A DNA stretch of 64,000 nucleotides from Protonemura montana (GCA_947568835.1 OX387605.1:7940418-8004417), one strand, 5' to 3'; positions 50,057-62,703 are shown, counted from the first letter of the stretch. Numbers and translations: made by a program. The notes: generated by a model not told the origin, from the letters alone.

Positions 50057-51683
50057 TAGAGATAGGATAGTTATGCAATTGCATGTTTTGATTTATGCAT
50101 TAAATCCCATGCAAAAACGTGGATATATCCATTTCATCACTCCCTGGTTCTAAAAATGCTGTTTTTATTTTGCATGTTTTGCATATTTGGGTACTTTTTC
50201 TGAAAATTGCATATTTTTGTTTTTTTTTGCATGTTTTTGCATGTTTTGGCCTTTTTACTAAATATTCTGAATTTCTCTCGTTTTTTCAAATTATGTGTAG
50301 GTACAAAAAATTATTTCAAAATATTCGAATAAAGTTATTCCCGACTCGTCAACTATAAGAAAAGGATATCTTCCCAAATCATACGGAATGGCGTTAGAAA
50401 GGATCCGCGCTGACATCGGCACACATGACATCTGGACAAGTGTAGATGAAACAACCGATGTAGAGGGGCGATATATCGCTAATCTAATAGTAGGGAAGTT
50501 AACCAACGAGGGACCTGGTATACCACATCTTCTTTGCTCTCATGTGTTAGAGAAGACAAATCATAAGACAGTATCAAGTTTGTTTAATGAGGGGCTATTG
50601 TCTTTGTGGCCTAGTGGCGGCATGAATCAGAAGGTCTTACTTCTTATTAGTAATGCAGCACCATATATGGTAAAAGCGGGGGAAGTGTTACAAAACATCT
50701 ACCACAATCTCCACCATTTAACGTGCTTGGCACATGCCATACACCGAGTTGCAGAAACAGTAAGAAATCTTTATGATGAAGTCAACACCCTAATATCATG
50801 TACCAAGAAAGTTTTTTCTAAAGCTCCATCGAGGATAAATACTTATCGAAATTTGCTACCTGGAGTTCCGCTGCCACCTGAACCTATCATCACTTGTTGG
50901 GGATCGTGGCTCGAGGCAGCTATTCTATTGTGACCACTTTGAGGAGGTCAAATCAGTGATAGTGTCGTTTGATCCAGAATAGGCGGCAAGCATAAAAACC
51001 ATTCAGAAATTATTCACATCCAAATCAATAGTTAGCGATCTGATATATATTAAATCCAATTTTGGTACCATTCCTGGAAAAAGAAAATTGCTAGAGACGA
51101 TTGGAGAACCTTTGACGACATCGCTTCAGATAATACAAGATCTCCACTCGGAACTGTCTAAAGCTCCCGGTGGCCGTGCCAAAGTAGCACTTAACAAACT
51201 GGACTATGTACTGAATAAGAATATTTCTTACAAGCCATTGTGTGGAGTGCAGAAAATTATGGCAGGAGACACATATGATTTTGGAGAAGATTGTTTGTCC
51301 CCCTCTCAAATCTGTAATTTAAAATATGCCCCAGTGACGTCGTGTGATGTTGAAAGATCGTTCTCCTCATATAAAAACATTTTATCAGATAGGCGGCATC
51401 GGTTAACGCCGCATAATATGGAAATGATTTTAGTTAGCCATTGTGCATCTAGGTTTAAGTAAACAGTTACATACTGACGTATCGGTAGAGTTAATAAAAC
51501 CAAATACACGATGATAAAATTATAGAAATTTGTGTTTTTTACCCGCCAATCCACTTCATACCTGATTTTTTACGATTTTGCATGTTTTGCATATTTTGGC
51601 ATTTGTTTTTGCATGTTTTGCATGTTTTGCCATTTGTTCTTGCATGTTTTGAGGTTTTATTTTGCATAACTATCCTATCTCTA
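50057..51683. mobile_element. hAT-family DNA transposon, internally deleted
   Basis: The element is 1627 bp with 22-bp perfect terminal inverted repeats beginning TAGAGATAGGATAGTTATGC (50057-50078 and 51662-51683). It is flanked by identical 8-bp target duplications CTAATGAC (50049-50056 and 51684-51691), the hAT size. Subterminal GCATGTTTTGC-type repeats cluster inside both ends (about 50165-50245 and 51580-51655), where hAT transposases often bind. The interior encodes a decayed transposase. The intact target duplication suggests a fairly recent insertion between NOP16 and ARL10. Confidence 0.92.
50302..51462 (+). pseudogene. Decayed hAT transposase
   Basis: The frame resembles hAT transposases from the catalytic core to the end: WTSVDETTD (first Asp region), SNAAPYMVKAG (usually SDAAPYM; the second catalytic Asp reads Asn), HLTCLAHAIHRVAE, then the C-terminal dimerisation segment CDVERSFSSYKNILSDRRHR. 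The N-terminal BED zinc finger is absent; the recognisable frame begins about 245 bases into the element. A frameshift near 50924 leads to a TGA at 50931, and an in-frame TAG lies at 50980-50982. The protein is therefore not functional. Confidence 0.88.
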
Positions 51684-51691
51684 CTAATGAC

Positions 51692-52615
51692 ACTTAATTT
51701 TGATGGGCCGCCTGTTTACAAATAGGCAACATCTGGAACAGGTATCTGTTAGCTGCTTGCATCATGCTATAAAATTTGATAAAATCTTGGTTCTTGAACT
51801 CAACTAGGTATAACTAAAAAACATGATTAGTTACCAAAAATGTTAACAAGAATATCCATGCATCATTCATTGCCTAGGTACCGAGAAGCACCTACCTAAA
51901 TAAGGCAGTAGTCTTCAAAAAGGTATTTTCTTTATATTTATTTAAAATACCACAAAATACTAGCAATTAAAATTGGAATAAATTATATTCTGTGGCATTT
52001 GTATAGTAATAAAACTAAACACAAAAGAGATTTGAAGCATGTCACCGGCATTGAATGGAACAACAATGCTTCTAGACCAAACTAATTCCTGGAATATTGC
52101 AAAAAGTTGTTTTACTGGATCATCTTCTCAAAGTTGTCAATCTGATAGAGAAGGCGAAAAAAGGCCTGAAAAATACACCAGGCTTAAGTGACTCAAGTTG
52201 AATAGAGAGGTTTATGTGACTTATTGATGGAAGTTTCAGACAGCTTACAAATAGTAAACACATATATAAAGTTAGCTTCCGCATCTTTAAACCAGTGTAA
52301 ACTAATCAATACATTTTTGGTTTTATTTTACGTTTGAAATCTCCAACAGGAGTTTATGTTTAGAGAACTCTTAAGCTTTAAATCCATACTCTTTGCTAAG
52401 ACACGTCTTTCTGTACGGATTGTATGCATGTTTGCTACAACCGTTACGTCCTCAGCCTAACCTGACAACGGAAACGTTTGGCACACACACCATTACTAAA
52501 CTGTAACAACAATTAATAATTTTCTAAGATTAAAAAATGTAAAAACTCTAAAATTAGCATGTGACAATGTCTCTTGATCTGTGCTCCATTAAAAACCGAA
52601 CGACGGTATCCTCTG
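51692..52615. other. Gene-free stretch left of the ARL10-like gene
   Basis: AT-rich sequence that includes the probable 3' untranslated region of the minus-strand ARL10-like gene, with AATAAA on the minus strand at 52327-52322. I see nothing else. Confidence 0.45.
52322..52327 (-). terminator. Possible polyadenylation signal of the ARL10-like gene
   Basis: AATAAA on the minus strand lies about 290 bases past the stop codon. Confidence 0.4.
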
Positions 52616-53907
52616 TCATGGTCGCGCCATGTTGAGGAGTGTGTGTTCGACATGCGCGATGGACGGGTGGCGCTGATCGCCGCCACCAGGGGGTGTTTGT
52701 GTTCCGAGCACTCGCACCTTGTGCTTGGTTTGGGGAATGCTGCCGAGATCCAGAGCCACGGCAACCTCCTCGGGTTTCATTGCTCCTGGCAGGTCCTGTA
52801 ATAATGCAATAAAAGAAGTTGGTTGGTTAGTTTACTTGCTTCTTTCTAGGTCACTTGCCAAACAAGCTCTAAAACAACTGGAAACAACGACTATAAACCA
52901 GAATCTGGTCAGGGATATTGTGATCAAATAAAGAAACCATATAAATGTTTTCAATGCCCACTCCTGCATCTGTCTTTGCAGAAATTATTTTATTTTTCTA
53001 TTGTAGGGTTTTCTTATTTGAAATTTTTAGAGAACAACTTCAACAAAAAATCCTCTTACACACAATTAGCACAGATAGTGGTTTGAGAAATCTGACCTGC
53101 TTATTTGCCAAGACCAGCACTGGTACATTGGCAAGTCTGTCATCTCCCAGAAGAGTCTTTACTTCTTTTACAGCAAGACCAAGATTGTGAGGATCAGCAG
53201 CATCTACGACGAAAACTAGCAAATCCGTATCTTGCAGAAAGTTTCCCCAATATCGGCGGACACTCTCTCCTCCACCAACTGAAAAACAGCTCAATTAAAC
53301 CTGTCACTTCCTAAAAGTGGTTAATCCAAACAGTTCCTGGCATTGATTATCAACTCACTCTCCCAAATGTTCAGTGAGAATCCCCCATTCTGGAGGCTAG
53401 TAACATTAAATCCTTCGGTGGGTCTTATGTCGTGGTTTTTATTCGAACCCGAAGTTACTTGTGCAAGTATGGTACTCTTCCCAGCTCCTTCCAGTCCAAG
53501 AACGAGTATTCGTTTCTCTGGGCTTTCTTCAAGCTGGAATTTAAAATAACAGTAAATTGTATACCGCACAATATTTGACAATGTACATGTGCAATCCTAC
53601 AAAATGAGGTACCTAACAGTTATTGCTACAGCATTGGACAGATACATATCCACCTGTGGAACACGACACTTTAAGAAATTACAGCAATCACAAGTCAAAT
53701 ACGCACGATTATAAAATTAAACGAAAAGTAAAAATAAAGGAAGCCATACGGTCATACCCGTGAAACATCTTCGAAGCCCTCGTCAATACTCTTGAGTTCT
53801 CTTTTTTTCCAGTATCGATATGCTGAGAACGCACATGCTCCAATCGCAATACCTGATCCGAATATGAAAACCGACTTGGTCAATTTACCAGACCAGCTGG
53901 ACTCCAT
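52616..53907 (-). CDS. ARL10: ARL9/ARL10-like Arf-family small GTPase
   Basis: Four exons (53907-53758, 53533-53359, 53278-53097, 52795-52616) join in phase to 228 residues. An N-terminal hydrophobic segment (VFIFGSGIAIGACAFSAYRY, residues about 13-32) replaces the usual Arf myristoylated helix, as in vertebrate ARL10. The GTPase motifs are P-loop GLEGAGKST, switch I PTEGFN, a switch II reading WEIGGGE, base recognition NKQD split by an intron, and GTQTPP near the end. Switch II lacks the usual DxxGQ, and the catalytic Gln position is Glu; human ARL10 also departs here (EIGGSQ, from memory). The cellular role of ARL10 is little known. It is head-to-head with the KIAA1191-like gene, about 570 bp apart. 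ARL9 is an alternative name for the match. Confidence 0.85.
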
Positions 53908-54476
53908 CGTGAACCACCGTTCTAGTTTAATAACATTCAATGATTCGCACTTGGAAAGAGCTCAATAGTTTGACATTGACGTTTCTGAATTCAACCAGAT
54001 GAGTTGTGTTTCTCGTACATTGGTAGTCCTGAAAGATCATATGACCCCCTTTTCCCCCCTCTTTACCGGAACTCAATTTCTATACCCGCGAACTTTGCCA
54101 CTGCATATTTTGTTTTTGTTTCTCTTCCTATTAACCACTAGCTCCACACTGTATCCTAGAGATGGGCTCGTGTATACACCGGATCTCTGTTAGTCAGCCT
54201 GGTAAAACAAATACAATTTTAATACAAACATCAAACGTACTTTTGAGTCTATACCAAACTCATCAAACATCGCTCATCAAACATTTCCGTGTGGAATTCT
54301 TCGTGCTTTGGTAGTCCTGAAGAATCATGACGTCATGTGGTTCAAGGCTGTCTTTGTCACGGGATTTCCCTGTAGGTGAGTGGGAGAGGAAAGGGAATAA
54401 CTTTCGTTTCATTCTGCCATTTTATTTCAGCTGACGAGATCGTTTTGCTGATTTCGTTTTTAATTTTTAATTTAAA
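53908..54476. promoter_or_regulatory. Divergent ARL10 / KIAA1191-like promoter interval
   Basis: About 570 bp separate the ARL10-like start codon (-) from the first candidate exon of the KIAA1191-like gene (+). No TATA box is seen. The head-to-head arrangement implies a shared or adjacent promoter. Confidence 0.4.
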
Positions 54477-54518
54477 ATGGGAGAAGTTAACATAACTACG
54501 TTTGAAGCAGAATGTATG
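54477..54518 (+). other. Candidate alternative first exon of the KIAA1191-like gene
   Basis: An ATG in an AAAATGG context opens 14 codons (MGEVNITTFEAECM) and ends at a good GTAAGC donor in phase 0. It may be an alternative N-terminus or part of the leader. No matching in-frame acceptor before 55433 was established. Confidence 0.35.
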
Positions 54519-55432
54519 GTAAGCAAAATAATATATTTACGTTTTTCGAATGCAGTGAGTTAAACAAGAATACCATTTTGGCTTGCGGCTCGTGTTTTGC
54601 CATTGAGAGAGTCCTTGCAGGTTAAGTCGCCAATCCTAAAATTATTCTTGATGAAAGGTCACCCAGTCGAAAGACCATTTGTAATCGCTTTTAGTGCACC
54701 CAGTTACAATTATCTCCACAGATTTCTTGTTTCATTATCAGTCTTTTGATTAGATACTTGAATACACTATTAATAGTGCTAAAATATAAAGCCTCTTTCT
54801 ACTGATAACTGATCCCTAGTCATCATATCTTTTGGTATCTGACACTGGTAGAGGACAGTACAATTGCATCTTGACTGATAATTACGTCACATTAATGCAA
54901 TCTTAATGCTGTATTGCGATCTGCCTGAGACTGATGTACTAGACAGTCTGGAGTGTGACAGTTTGCAACAGAGCAGCATCTCCTTTAGTGTGCTAATTAA
55001 ATGTTTGTGCAGCATGAGTAGTTGGTTTTCAAGTGTTGTTTTATGTAAATAGTGAGGCTTTAGCAGCTAGTATTTTGCATGGCAACAACCTTGAACCTCA
55101 TTCCACCTCCTACATCATCTCCTAAACTGTATCTCCACCCAGTGCACTCCTCTGCTCAGTCCAAGACCTTCCTTGTGCCACACAGATACTTGCAAGAACC
55201 TTGTGCGGTGTGTATTTTTAACAATGGCTTCGATTCAGCAGCTGGCCAAGTTGGTGGAAGCTTACTCTTAGTTTGCGCACTTCCGACGAGTTTCATCTAG
55301 TCAGCACACCGTCGTCACTACCTACTTCAACAACTGGGATCTGCCCAAATCACTTTGCACGTCTCAACCTCAATAAATCTGCGTCGACACTAGTTACTTG
55401 CACCGAAATACCACAAATCTTCGACCATCAAC

Positions 55433-58400
55433 ATGGGCTCCACGAAACCCGAACGTTCCATCTCATCTGCCATCCCTCTGCCACAGTGGATGAAGACAAA
55501 AATGAATGATAGGTGAGCGTAAGCTTTGCTTAATCAAAGCTTTGTTAACTAGGCAGTGTGTAGGTATCTAGGTATGGTGGGATTGAGATTTTGTCATCCG
55601 ACATTTTATTTTTGTGAGTAGGTAGGTACTGAATTAGATTTATTAAAAAGTACTATTTGTCTGCATAATGCATTTTCTATGTTCAGTGCAAGGAGCGTTG
55701 ACTTATTACGGCTATGCAACTGCCAGAAAATCTTTTATTTGAGTCTCCTTGATTTAGCAGCAGATAATTAATCTCAATACTAGGGAGTGGAGATGATATA
55801 AAGAGTGCAAAGAATTGGATTGTTCTTCAGGTTAATTTCTTGGATAGAAAATATTTCTAATAGAAAAGTACCAATACATAAACCATTTTATATCTTATGA
55901 TTACAAGCATGTGTTTTGTTTTCTGCTTGTTTTAACTGCAAACATGTTGCTAAACCATTTGTGAAATGCTAATGTTTGATCCTGATAACGTACCCGAAAT
56001 GCTAGCACTATTGACTGCGTTCATTTTTATATACTGCCCTCAAAAGCTAATTTCCAAAACTTGTATATGTTCTTGATAAATACATATTAATCTGTGATAT
56101 TATTAATTAGTGTCAAGAAATTGCACCTAGTTGGCTAAAACTGACTCTAAATCACTGAGAGAAAAAAAAATCATTTCCACCTCTAGCAACTCGACTTACT
56201 TGCTTCTTTTCTAGAACAACTATTCTGCATTTTACAGCATTGCATTCCAAGTGGTGTTCAGGCTTCTTGGCTTTAATTATTTTTTCTTATCTCTTCCAGA
56301 TATGACATTAACGAACCATTTTCACCTCCTTCTCACGATGACAATTTCTTCTACATCCGATACCCAAAGTCTTCCATCGTGCCATCCACCAATGAAAACC
56401 CGATTCACGAACAAGAGCAAAAGAACTATCGGCCAATAAGCGAGCTGCTAGAAAAGGATCCCGGCCTTTCACGGCATACTGCCAACTGCCGCCAGTTTAT
56501 CCCGCAGGCTAAAATGAGCAACGGTTAGTACGAGTATTGATGCTTTGAGTTATGCCATTTCTAGTCAATTGATCGTTCACTTGCCTTGTCTTGTTCCTTT
56601 TGTTCACTAACGTTTTCTTGCCATACTAACAAGCTTAGTATGCTACACCAAAGCATCCACCAAACTTTTGATTTGTGAGTCATTGTGTATGATACTGCAC
56701 TTTGAAGACAAGTATCTCTAAAATTGGAAGGTATTGCTATTGGTAATTGGGATAAAAGCAATAGATATTGGGTGGAATATTTTTATGTCATTATCCTCCT
56801 AGACCTGCAAGCTTGTTGACGTTTTCATCTTTTTCTTAAAATGCAAACACACCTCTTTTTGGCATTGAGCACGTCATACCTATTATTGGATTCTTTTTAT
56901 CTAACAAACGCTGAGCATTGCCTCTCCTATGCCTCTTGTTTGTTCTAGAAATAACTAGGCGTTTTGACAGAGTTTTTTGACCTCTGTTTATCACTCAAGC
57001 TAAGATCGTTTCTTTCAATTAAGCACTCTTCTGTTCATCCAGATGTTTGTCTTATTTTTTATATTATATTATCTATCTCCATCATCAAAACAAGATAATG
57101 TTAATCCAATAACATGTTTTCAAAACAAGCAGGCTGCCTTTGTAAAATTACATTTCTTGGATTTCTCAACAGTTTCCTAGGGCCTATGATGCACACAGTG
57201 CTGATTTATGATGGCATCACTGTGTAACATCTTGTTTTTCTGGTACTATTCCATTTAATATTTGCACTTGTATTATGGCTTGGCCTGGCTAGCAATAACA
57301 TGCTAGTTTCCTTAGTGGGAACTGCAAAACAGAGAGTGCAAAATGCGTAAGCAAAGGCCTTGGATCCTAACGTAACTGGAGATGGAGAAGCAGATAATGT
57401 CTGTTCCAACTATTTATTTGCTTATCCTGCATTGTGATAGTCAGTGTTTTGTTACATCTCGTGCTACCTTGTGCCTTGTGTCCACCTCCACAACGAGTGA
57501 ATCTAGTGATAAGGAAACAACTTGAGTCACTTATTGATAATAATTATTACTACCTTTGATCATCAATCAACAGACTGTGCTACCACATAGATTTTAATAT
57601 TTTATCAAATGCTCGCAATTAATAATACGTTAACAAGTCGAGAAAATTGCTTTTAATCAATTTCCACAAACTCTGCGTAATGGGTAGAGCCAAGATTTTA
57701 TGGTGTTATGATTTCGTTAATTTCGTGGTAAGCTTTTTGGATTTCGGTGTTATGGCGGTGTTATGGAAAAAGTACAGAATTTCATGTCTATATCAGATTT
57801 CGGACATAGGTGACGAAAAAAAGAAGAATAGTTAAACATAGTGTTTCTGTTCAATAAGTTCCTTTAAAATGTAGCTAATACCTTTATGTTTCATAAAATA
57901 CACTGTTACGCCACAAGGAAACAACAAAACAAATAAGACACAAGAAACATTTATCCGTATAAGCTCCATGTTTTTATTATTATTGATGCAAAATTAAATT
58001 AATTTCAATTAGCTCCTATTTGTAACACTAATTTTCCAAAAAGAGTTTATAACTAAAAAGTTTGTCAGTGAGGGGTTTGAGATTTTTATGTCCATTAGAA
58101 TTTGAATTAGACCCACTGCCTGGTACTAACAACATACTTTGCAAGATTGTCTTTTTTCTCCCAGACAAGTCTGTGTTCCAGATTCCACACATCAAAATAT
58201 ATCCATCACTCACAAAGAGTTGCTTTGTTTGATCCTCAAAAGTCAAAGATGTATTACACCCCATTGAAATTTGAAATCCCAGCTAATCTCTATATAGACT
58301 GAATGCATGTGGTGCTGGTGCTCACATGGCAAGGAGGGGAAGGTTCAGCCAACCAATGGCAATGGTTTCCTACAGCAAACAATTTGCCCCACTACTTCTA

Positions 58401-59801
58401 CCCCCTAAACTTAGGAATGTTGACAGCGTTTGATGAGGAACAGACCTGACAACAAGACTGTGGGAAATAATCTGACAAATTCATGGAAATGTGTGTTTAG
58501 AGAGATAAAATAAACATTTAAAATTTTGTGAATGGAAATTAGTGGCTATTTCGCAAAATACACACATTTTAGTGAAATGGGTTGTTTTGTTTGTTTATTT
58601 ATTTTCCGTGATATGTGGTTTGATAAAAATGAAAAAATAACAGATTATCTGAAATTGAAGATACTTGGATGGGAAAAGGCTCATTTCGCGATGATTTCGC
58701 GGGAAGTAGTTGATTTCGGTGTTATGGATGATTTTTCGTGAATTTCGCGTTTTGTCGCGATGAGCTTCTTACATATTTGAGTTGGGAATTCAATGAATTG
58801 CACTCATTTGTAAGAATAACGAGAGATAAGAACAATTCGCGATTTCGCGCATCACCATATAATCGTGGCTCTAGTAATGGGTTATCAGCGAAGAGGTGTG
58901 TATCATATTATCCCAGCCACTAACTATTATATCTAAGTATAGTGAGTGTCTCGTGTCATAAAAATATAATCACCTCCTAATTATGGGCATTAGGGGTGTC
59001 TAGAATCTTGAGATTCTGTCACCAACTCTTATACCGAGATATCATTTAGAATTGTCAGCCGTCAACTATGTATCATAAAACTTTTTTATACAAATTTTTT
59101 TGTTTTGCAAAGCTAATACTTAATCACTATGCTCAAAATTTAAAATACCTTCCCTCTCTAATGTTGTGTAAATGTTCGTTACGGTCTTTACTGGCGTCAC
59201 TGGGTTAGTTTCCACCTTCTACCTTAGTAACTTGCAAGACCTTCTGCGGTGTAACACTACGCCTATCGTTTCAGACCTGCCAGGCATCTCACTGACCAAG
59301 GCCACAAAGTCCCAGGGGACCGATGACGGCTACTTCGGCGAGGCTGCGGCTTGCGGCCAGTCGGTGGTCCACGTGGCACAGCAGATGATGGTGGGCAAGC
59401 ACGGAGCAGAGTCCTACGATGTGAGCCAGCGCCGCGGCAGTAAGTCGCTGCCCGTCAGTCCGATCGGCACGCCGGACTCGTCACCCGCGATCGCACGACG
59501 CCACGCCCCAAACCGCTACTTTACGGCAGCTTTCGGCGCCCCCGCAGAGAAACCGCCAGGCGGTTGGCTTCTGTCGAGTTTTCTGGGTCAGCGCGAGGCA
59601 GCGTCAATCGCGGAGGAGCAACTCGTAGCAGAGCCTGTGGAGCCCGGAAAGCTCGCGGTTGCCGCAACTGGACTGCGCAGGAACAAATCTGCGAGCGGCA
59701 TCGGCCAGTTGTTCACGGAAGAGGGCGAAGGTGTGAAACCTGCGCGGCCGAAGCCTTCGGAGCTGCGGGAGATGAACTTCTGGTCGCCGACATCGATGTA
59801 A
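55433..59801 (+). CDS. KIAA1191: KIAA1191/p33MONOX-like protein
   Basis: Three exons (55433-55512, 56300-56523, 59275-59801) join in phase to 276 residues; human KIAA1191 is about 305. Similarity is patchy but ordered. An N-terminal LPQWMKTKMNDRYD..EPFSPPS matches the human LPIGIYRR..YDD..P.TPPPS region. A Ser/Pro stretch (GTPDSSP) runs to a GGW. The C-terminus, ELREMNFWSPTSM, parallels the human ending RDLNVLTPTGF. Position beside ARL10 and NOP16, as in human, supports the assignment. The family has been called a putative monooxygenase, but no cofactor motif is visible here. The start ATG has A at -3 and G at +4; an upstream exon at 54477 may add residues. A non-autonomous hAT element sits in the last intron. 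Confidence 0.6.
57685..58873. mobile_element. Non-autonomous hAT element
   Basis: The element is 1189 bp with imperfect terminal inverted repeats of about 25 bp. The left end begins TAGAGCCAAGATTTTATGGT and the right end, reversed, begins TAGAGCCACGATTATATGGT. Identical 8-bp target duplications GTAATGGG flank it (57677-57684 and 58874-58881). The interior has repeated GATTTCGGTGTTATGG (about 57739 and 58710) and no transposase-like frame, so it must have been moved by an enzyme encoded elsewhere. It lies in the last intron of the KIAA1191-like gene. Confidence 0.85.
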
Positions 59802-62665
59802 GATAGATGTTATGCGACCAACCTTTTTCGTGACTAAAGCCCAGAAAGATGACGGGATTCTCGGCTGAGATTTTGGAAGTTTCTTTTTGGCGTAAGGGTA
59901 TTGTTGCTCGAAACTTTCTTTCTTTGGAGTGTTGCATAGTTCTGGTTGACAAAGAATCCTCGTTACTTTTCTCTCTGAAGAATGATGCTGCGAAAATTTG
60001 GGAACTACTGAAGACTGGTCTGAAATTGAAGCTAAAAATTCAATTAATTTTATAATAATTTTCTGTATACTTGTTGACAACTTTCGCAATGATTTGTCTT
60101 TCTCTTTATCTGTTTAATCATAGTTTGTTCTGTTTCTGTTCGTGAGTGTTCCGTTGTTTGCTTATCTGATTCCACGCTGCTATATTTTGGTAGAATTCGA
60201 GTGTAAGATTACTGTGGCATGTGTCTCCTTTTTACCCTTATCTTTCTTCCTTGTCCCTATGTCCAGTTGAAAAAATTCCGCCCAACCGCCACGCTAGATA
60301 TTACTGAGTTAAAATCCTGTCCTGCTAACCTACGGAGCTCAATTGAGTACCCGCTGCAATTAGAGATGTTTTTCAGGTGCTTTAAGCCCATTCTGTTATT
60401 TTACATGTTAATTTCTTAATCAAATGTTACTAAGTTGAAATGGAAGCTACCTGCTTCTAAGAAAATACACAAAACTTTTACCCAGTGAAGTCTTTATTTT
60501 AAATTTTCCTTTCAATCCAAAATCTCGCATATAATGGTATTCCCTTTGGCTCGCCAACCCTTTAGTCAAACTGTTAGAACTTTTCGAGGTCAGCAACTGC
60601 TCTGCCAGGAAGGTAGCACATGCCTAACTTGTCCGACTGATCATTTTTAACACATGCTGATGCACCATTACTACAGTGACTAATCTAGTGTTGAAGGTAT
60701 CGTAGTCAAAGATTCAAATTCATTTATTTCTGGGTATCATTGCATTCTAATTTCTTTCCAATATAGTTGAGTGTTCAATCAAGGAAGACCCATTTAAACT
60801 ATATTCCATATTCAATAGAGAGGCTAACTTTGATAACTATCATACGTTTATTATGTGTTTCAGCATGAATGAACCTCGACAATTGATGTACATATATCGA
60901 TATGTTGAGTAGTAATTATTTTTATAATAATAACTATATAGTAATAATAATAATAGTAGTAGAAATTATTTAATTGTAGAGGCTCGTTAAAAAAGCATGA
61001 CTGTCGGGTGGCGCTCACCGTTACCACGTGTTGCTGGCTCATTTGGTCTGCAGAAAGTTAAACCATGATTAAACATTAACTCTGGCCCTCTGACTAAACC
61101 TATATATAACTCTGTGGTAGTACATTTCTCTTAGGTAGAATATTTTTTCTATGATAGTACTAAGGGTAGTACCTACTGCAGATTCGATGCAAGAATCAAT
61201 TTGAGAATCTGATTCTAACTTTGCCAATAAAAAGAAAAATTGTAACCGACAAAAGTCAGAATACTCATTTTGTTATTCTGAAAAGTTTGGGATATCAAAG
61301 ATGCTTTTACTAAAGCCAACATGGTTTCACTTGAATAGGCATTTATTTTTAACCGGGTTTACTATGCGGAATTTATGGGGTTCATCACTTCTTCATGACC
61401 TTCGCCAGTCATTTGTATTTGAATTTGTATTTTCTTACTTAAAAATATATAAACAAAAAAAAAGCTAATGAATGTCCAATCCAATAAAATTAAAGCTATT
61501 TCCTAGCTGCCATTAATTGCTTATCTCTACTCTTCCAGAGCTAGGTCCCTGACCTTGCAGTTAGTAGGCAGGTAGGTAGGAACCAGGAACCTATCTACCC
61601 TCAACAGTCGAGTCGCTAGTACATAGTGGCACTGTTGTGCATAGTTAAAACAAAGTTCGAAGCGGCTACTAGTGTTTTACAATGATACATTGTAAGTGCA
61701 AAGTTTTCTCGGTGGTAAATTTCAAGAGATGTGTGGTCATATTGGGCGATGTTCACGTTTGCTCACCAGTCACGACTGCTTTCAAGTAAGTGAAGTTTTC
61801 AAACATTATTTTATTCCGCAACTAGAAATGAGATTGTTGTCGAGGATGTTGAAAATGAATGTCATATATTTGCAAATGTATAACATTCTTGGACTGAACT
61901 GCCGTGGAAAACGATGGACACAATTTGTAGCCATATCTACCCTAATGTGCATTCGTAATTTGAACAATGAGCTCCCCTAAGTTAAATTAAAGAAGTCCCA
62001 AACACATGTCTTACCTTGATTAGCTTTATCGTGCATGACCTATAATGTTTCACACGGGTATCTCAAATCGATTTCATTCAAGCAATCAAATTGGTTCGAT
62101 GGGCCAACTAAGATAATACACATGGCAGGTTAAGCCATCTTGTGCATCATTCTTGTTCACTAAAAGATTTGCCATTTCAACTCAAATATGTGATTTCCAT
62201 AACGCGTTGTGATCAACAGGTTGATTCACCAAGTAAGTCTACTTGCAGCTTTGCAAGGGGCTTTGTAACAAGTCAACTAATAACGAGATCTTTTCTTGAA
62301 ACATATAGTGACATTAGGTACTTTAAAACTTTGACGCCAAATCAAAGACTCGCCAAATGCAACAATATTGCCGCAACTTCGCCTCAGGCGCTCACAAACT
62401 TTACTGCGTGAGTGGTTTAGCCAACGTAAAGAAATCATCGACACCAAGTCATAAAAACTGCACCAAGTAGAAGGCAATTTTTGGTGTTTAAAAGGGTATT
62501 TTTATTTACAGGGGGGTACTTGAGAGTCGGGTAGCATATTTAAGACACTACAGACTAATGTCTAACTCTAGCTTCATGTTAATGTGAATCTTAACTGTGT
62601 CTTATCTGGTGTCTTACTTTGGTTACGAATTGAAAGATGAACGTCGCTTGTTAGTTGTGTAAAAA

Positions 62666-62703
<38 letters not shown>

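Noticed and set aside
58028..58264. A minus-strand frame inside the second hAT element as a transposase remnant
   Set aside because: No hAT motif is visible; the element appears non-coding.
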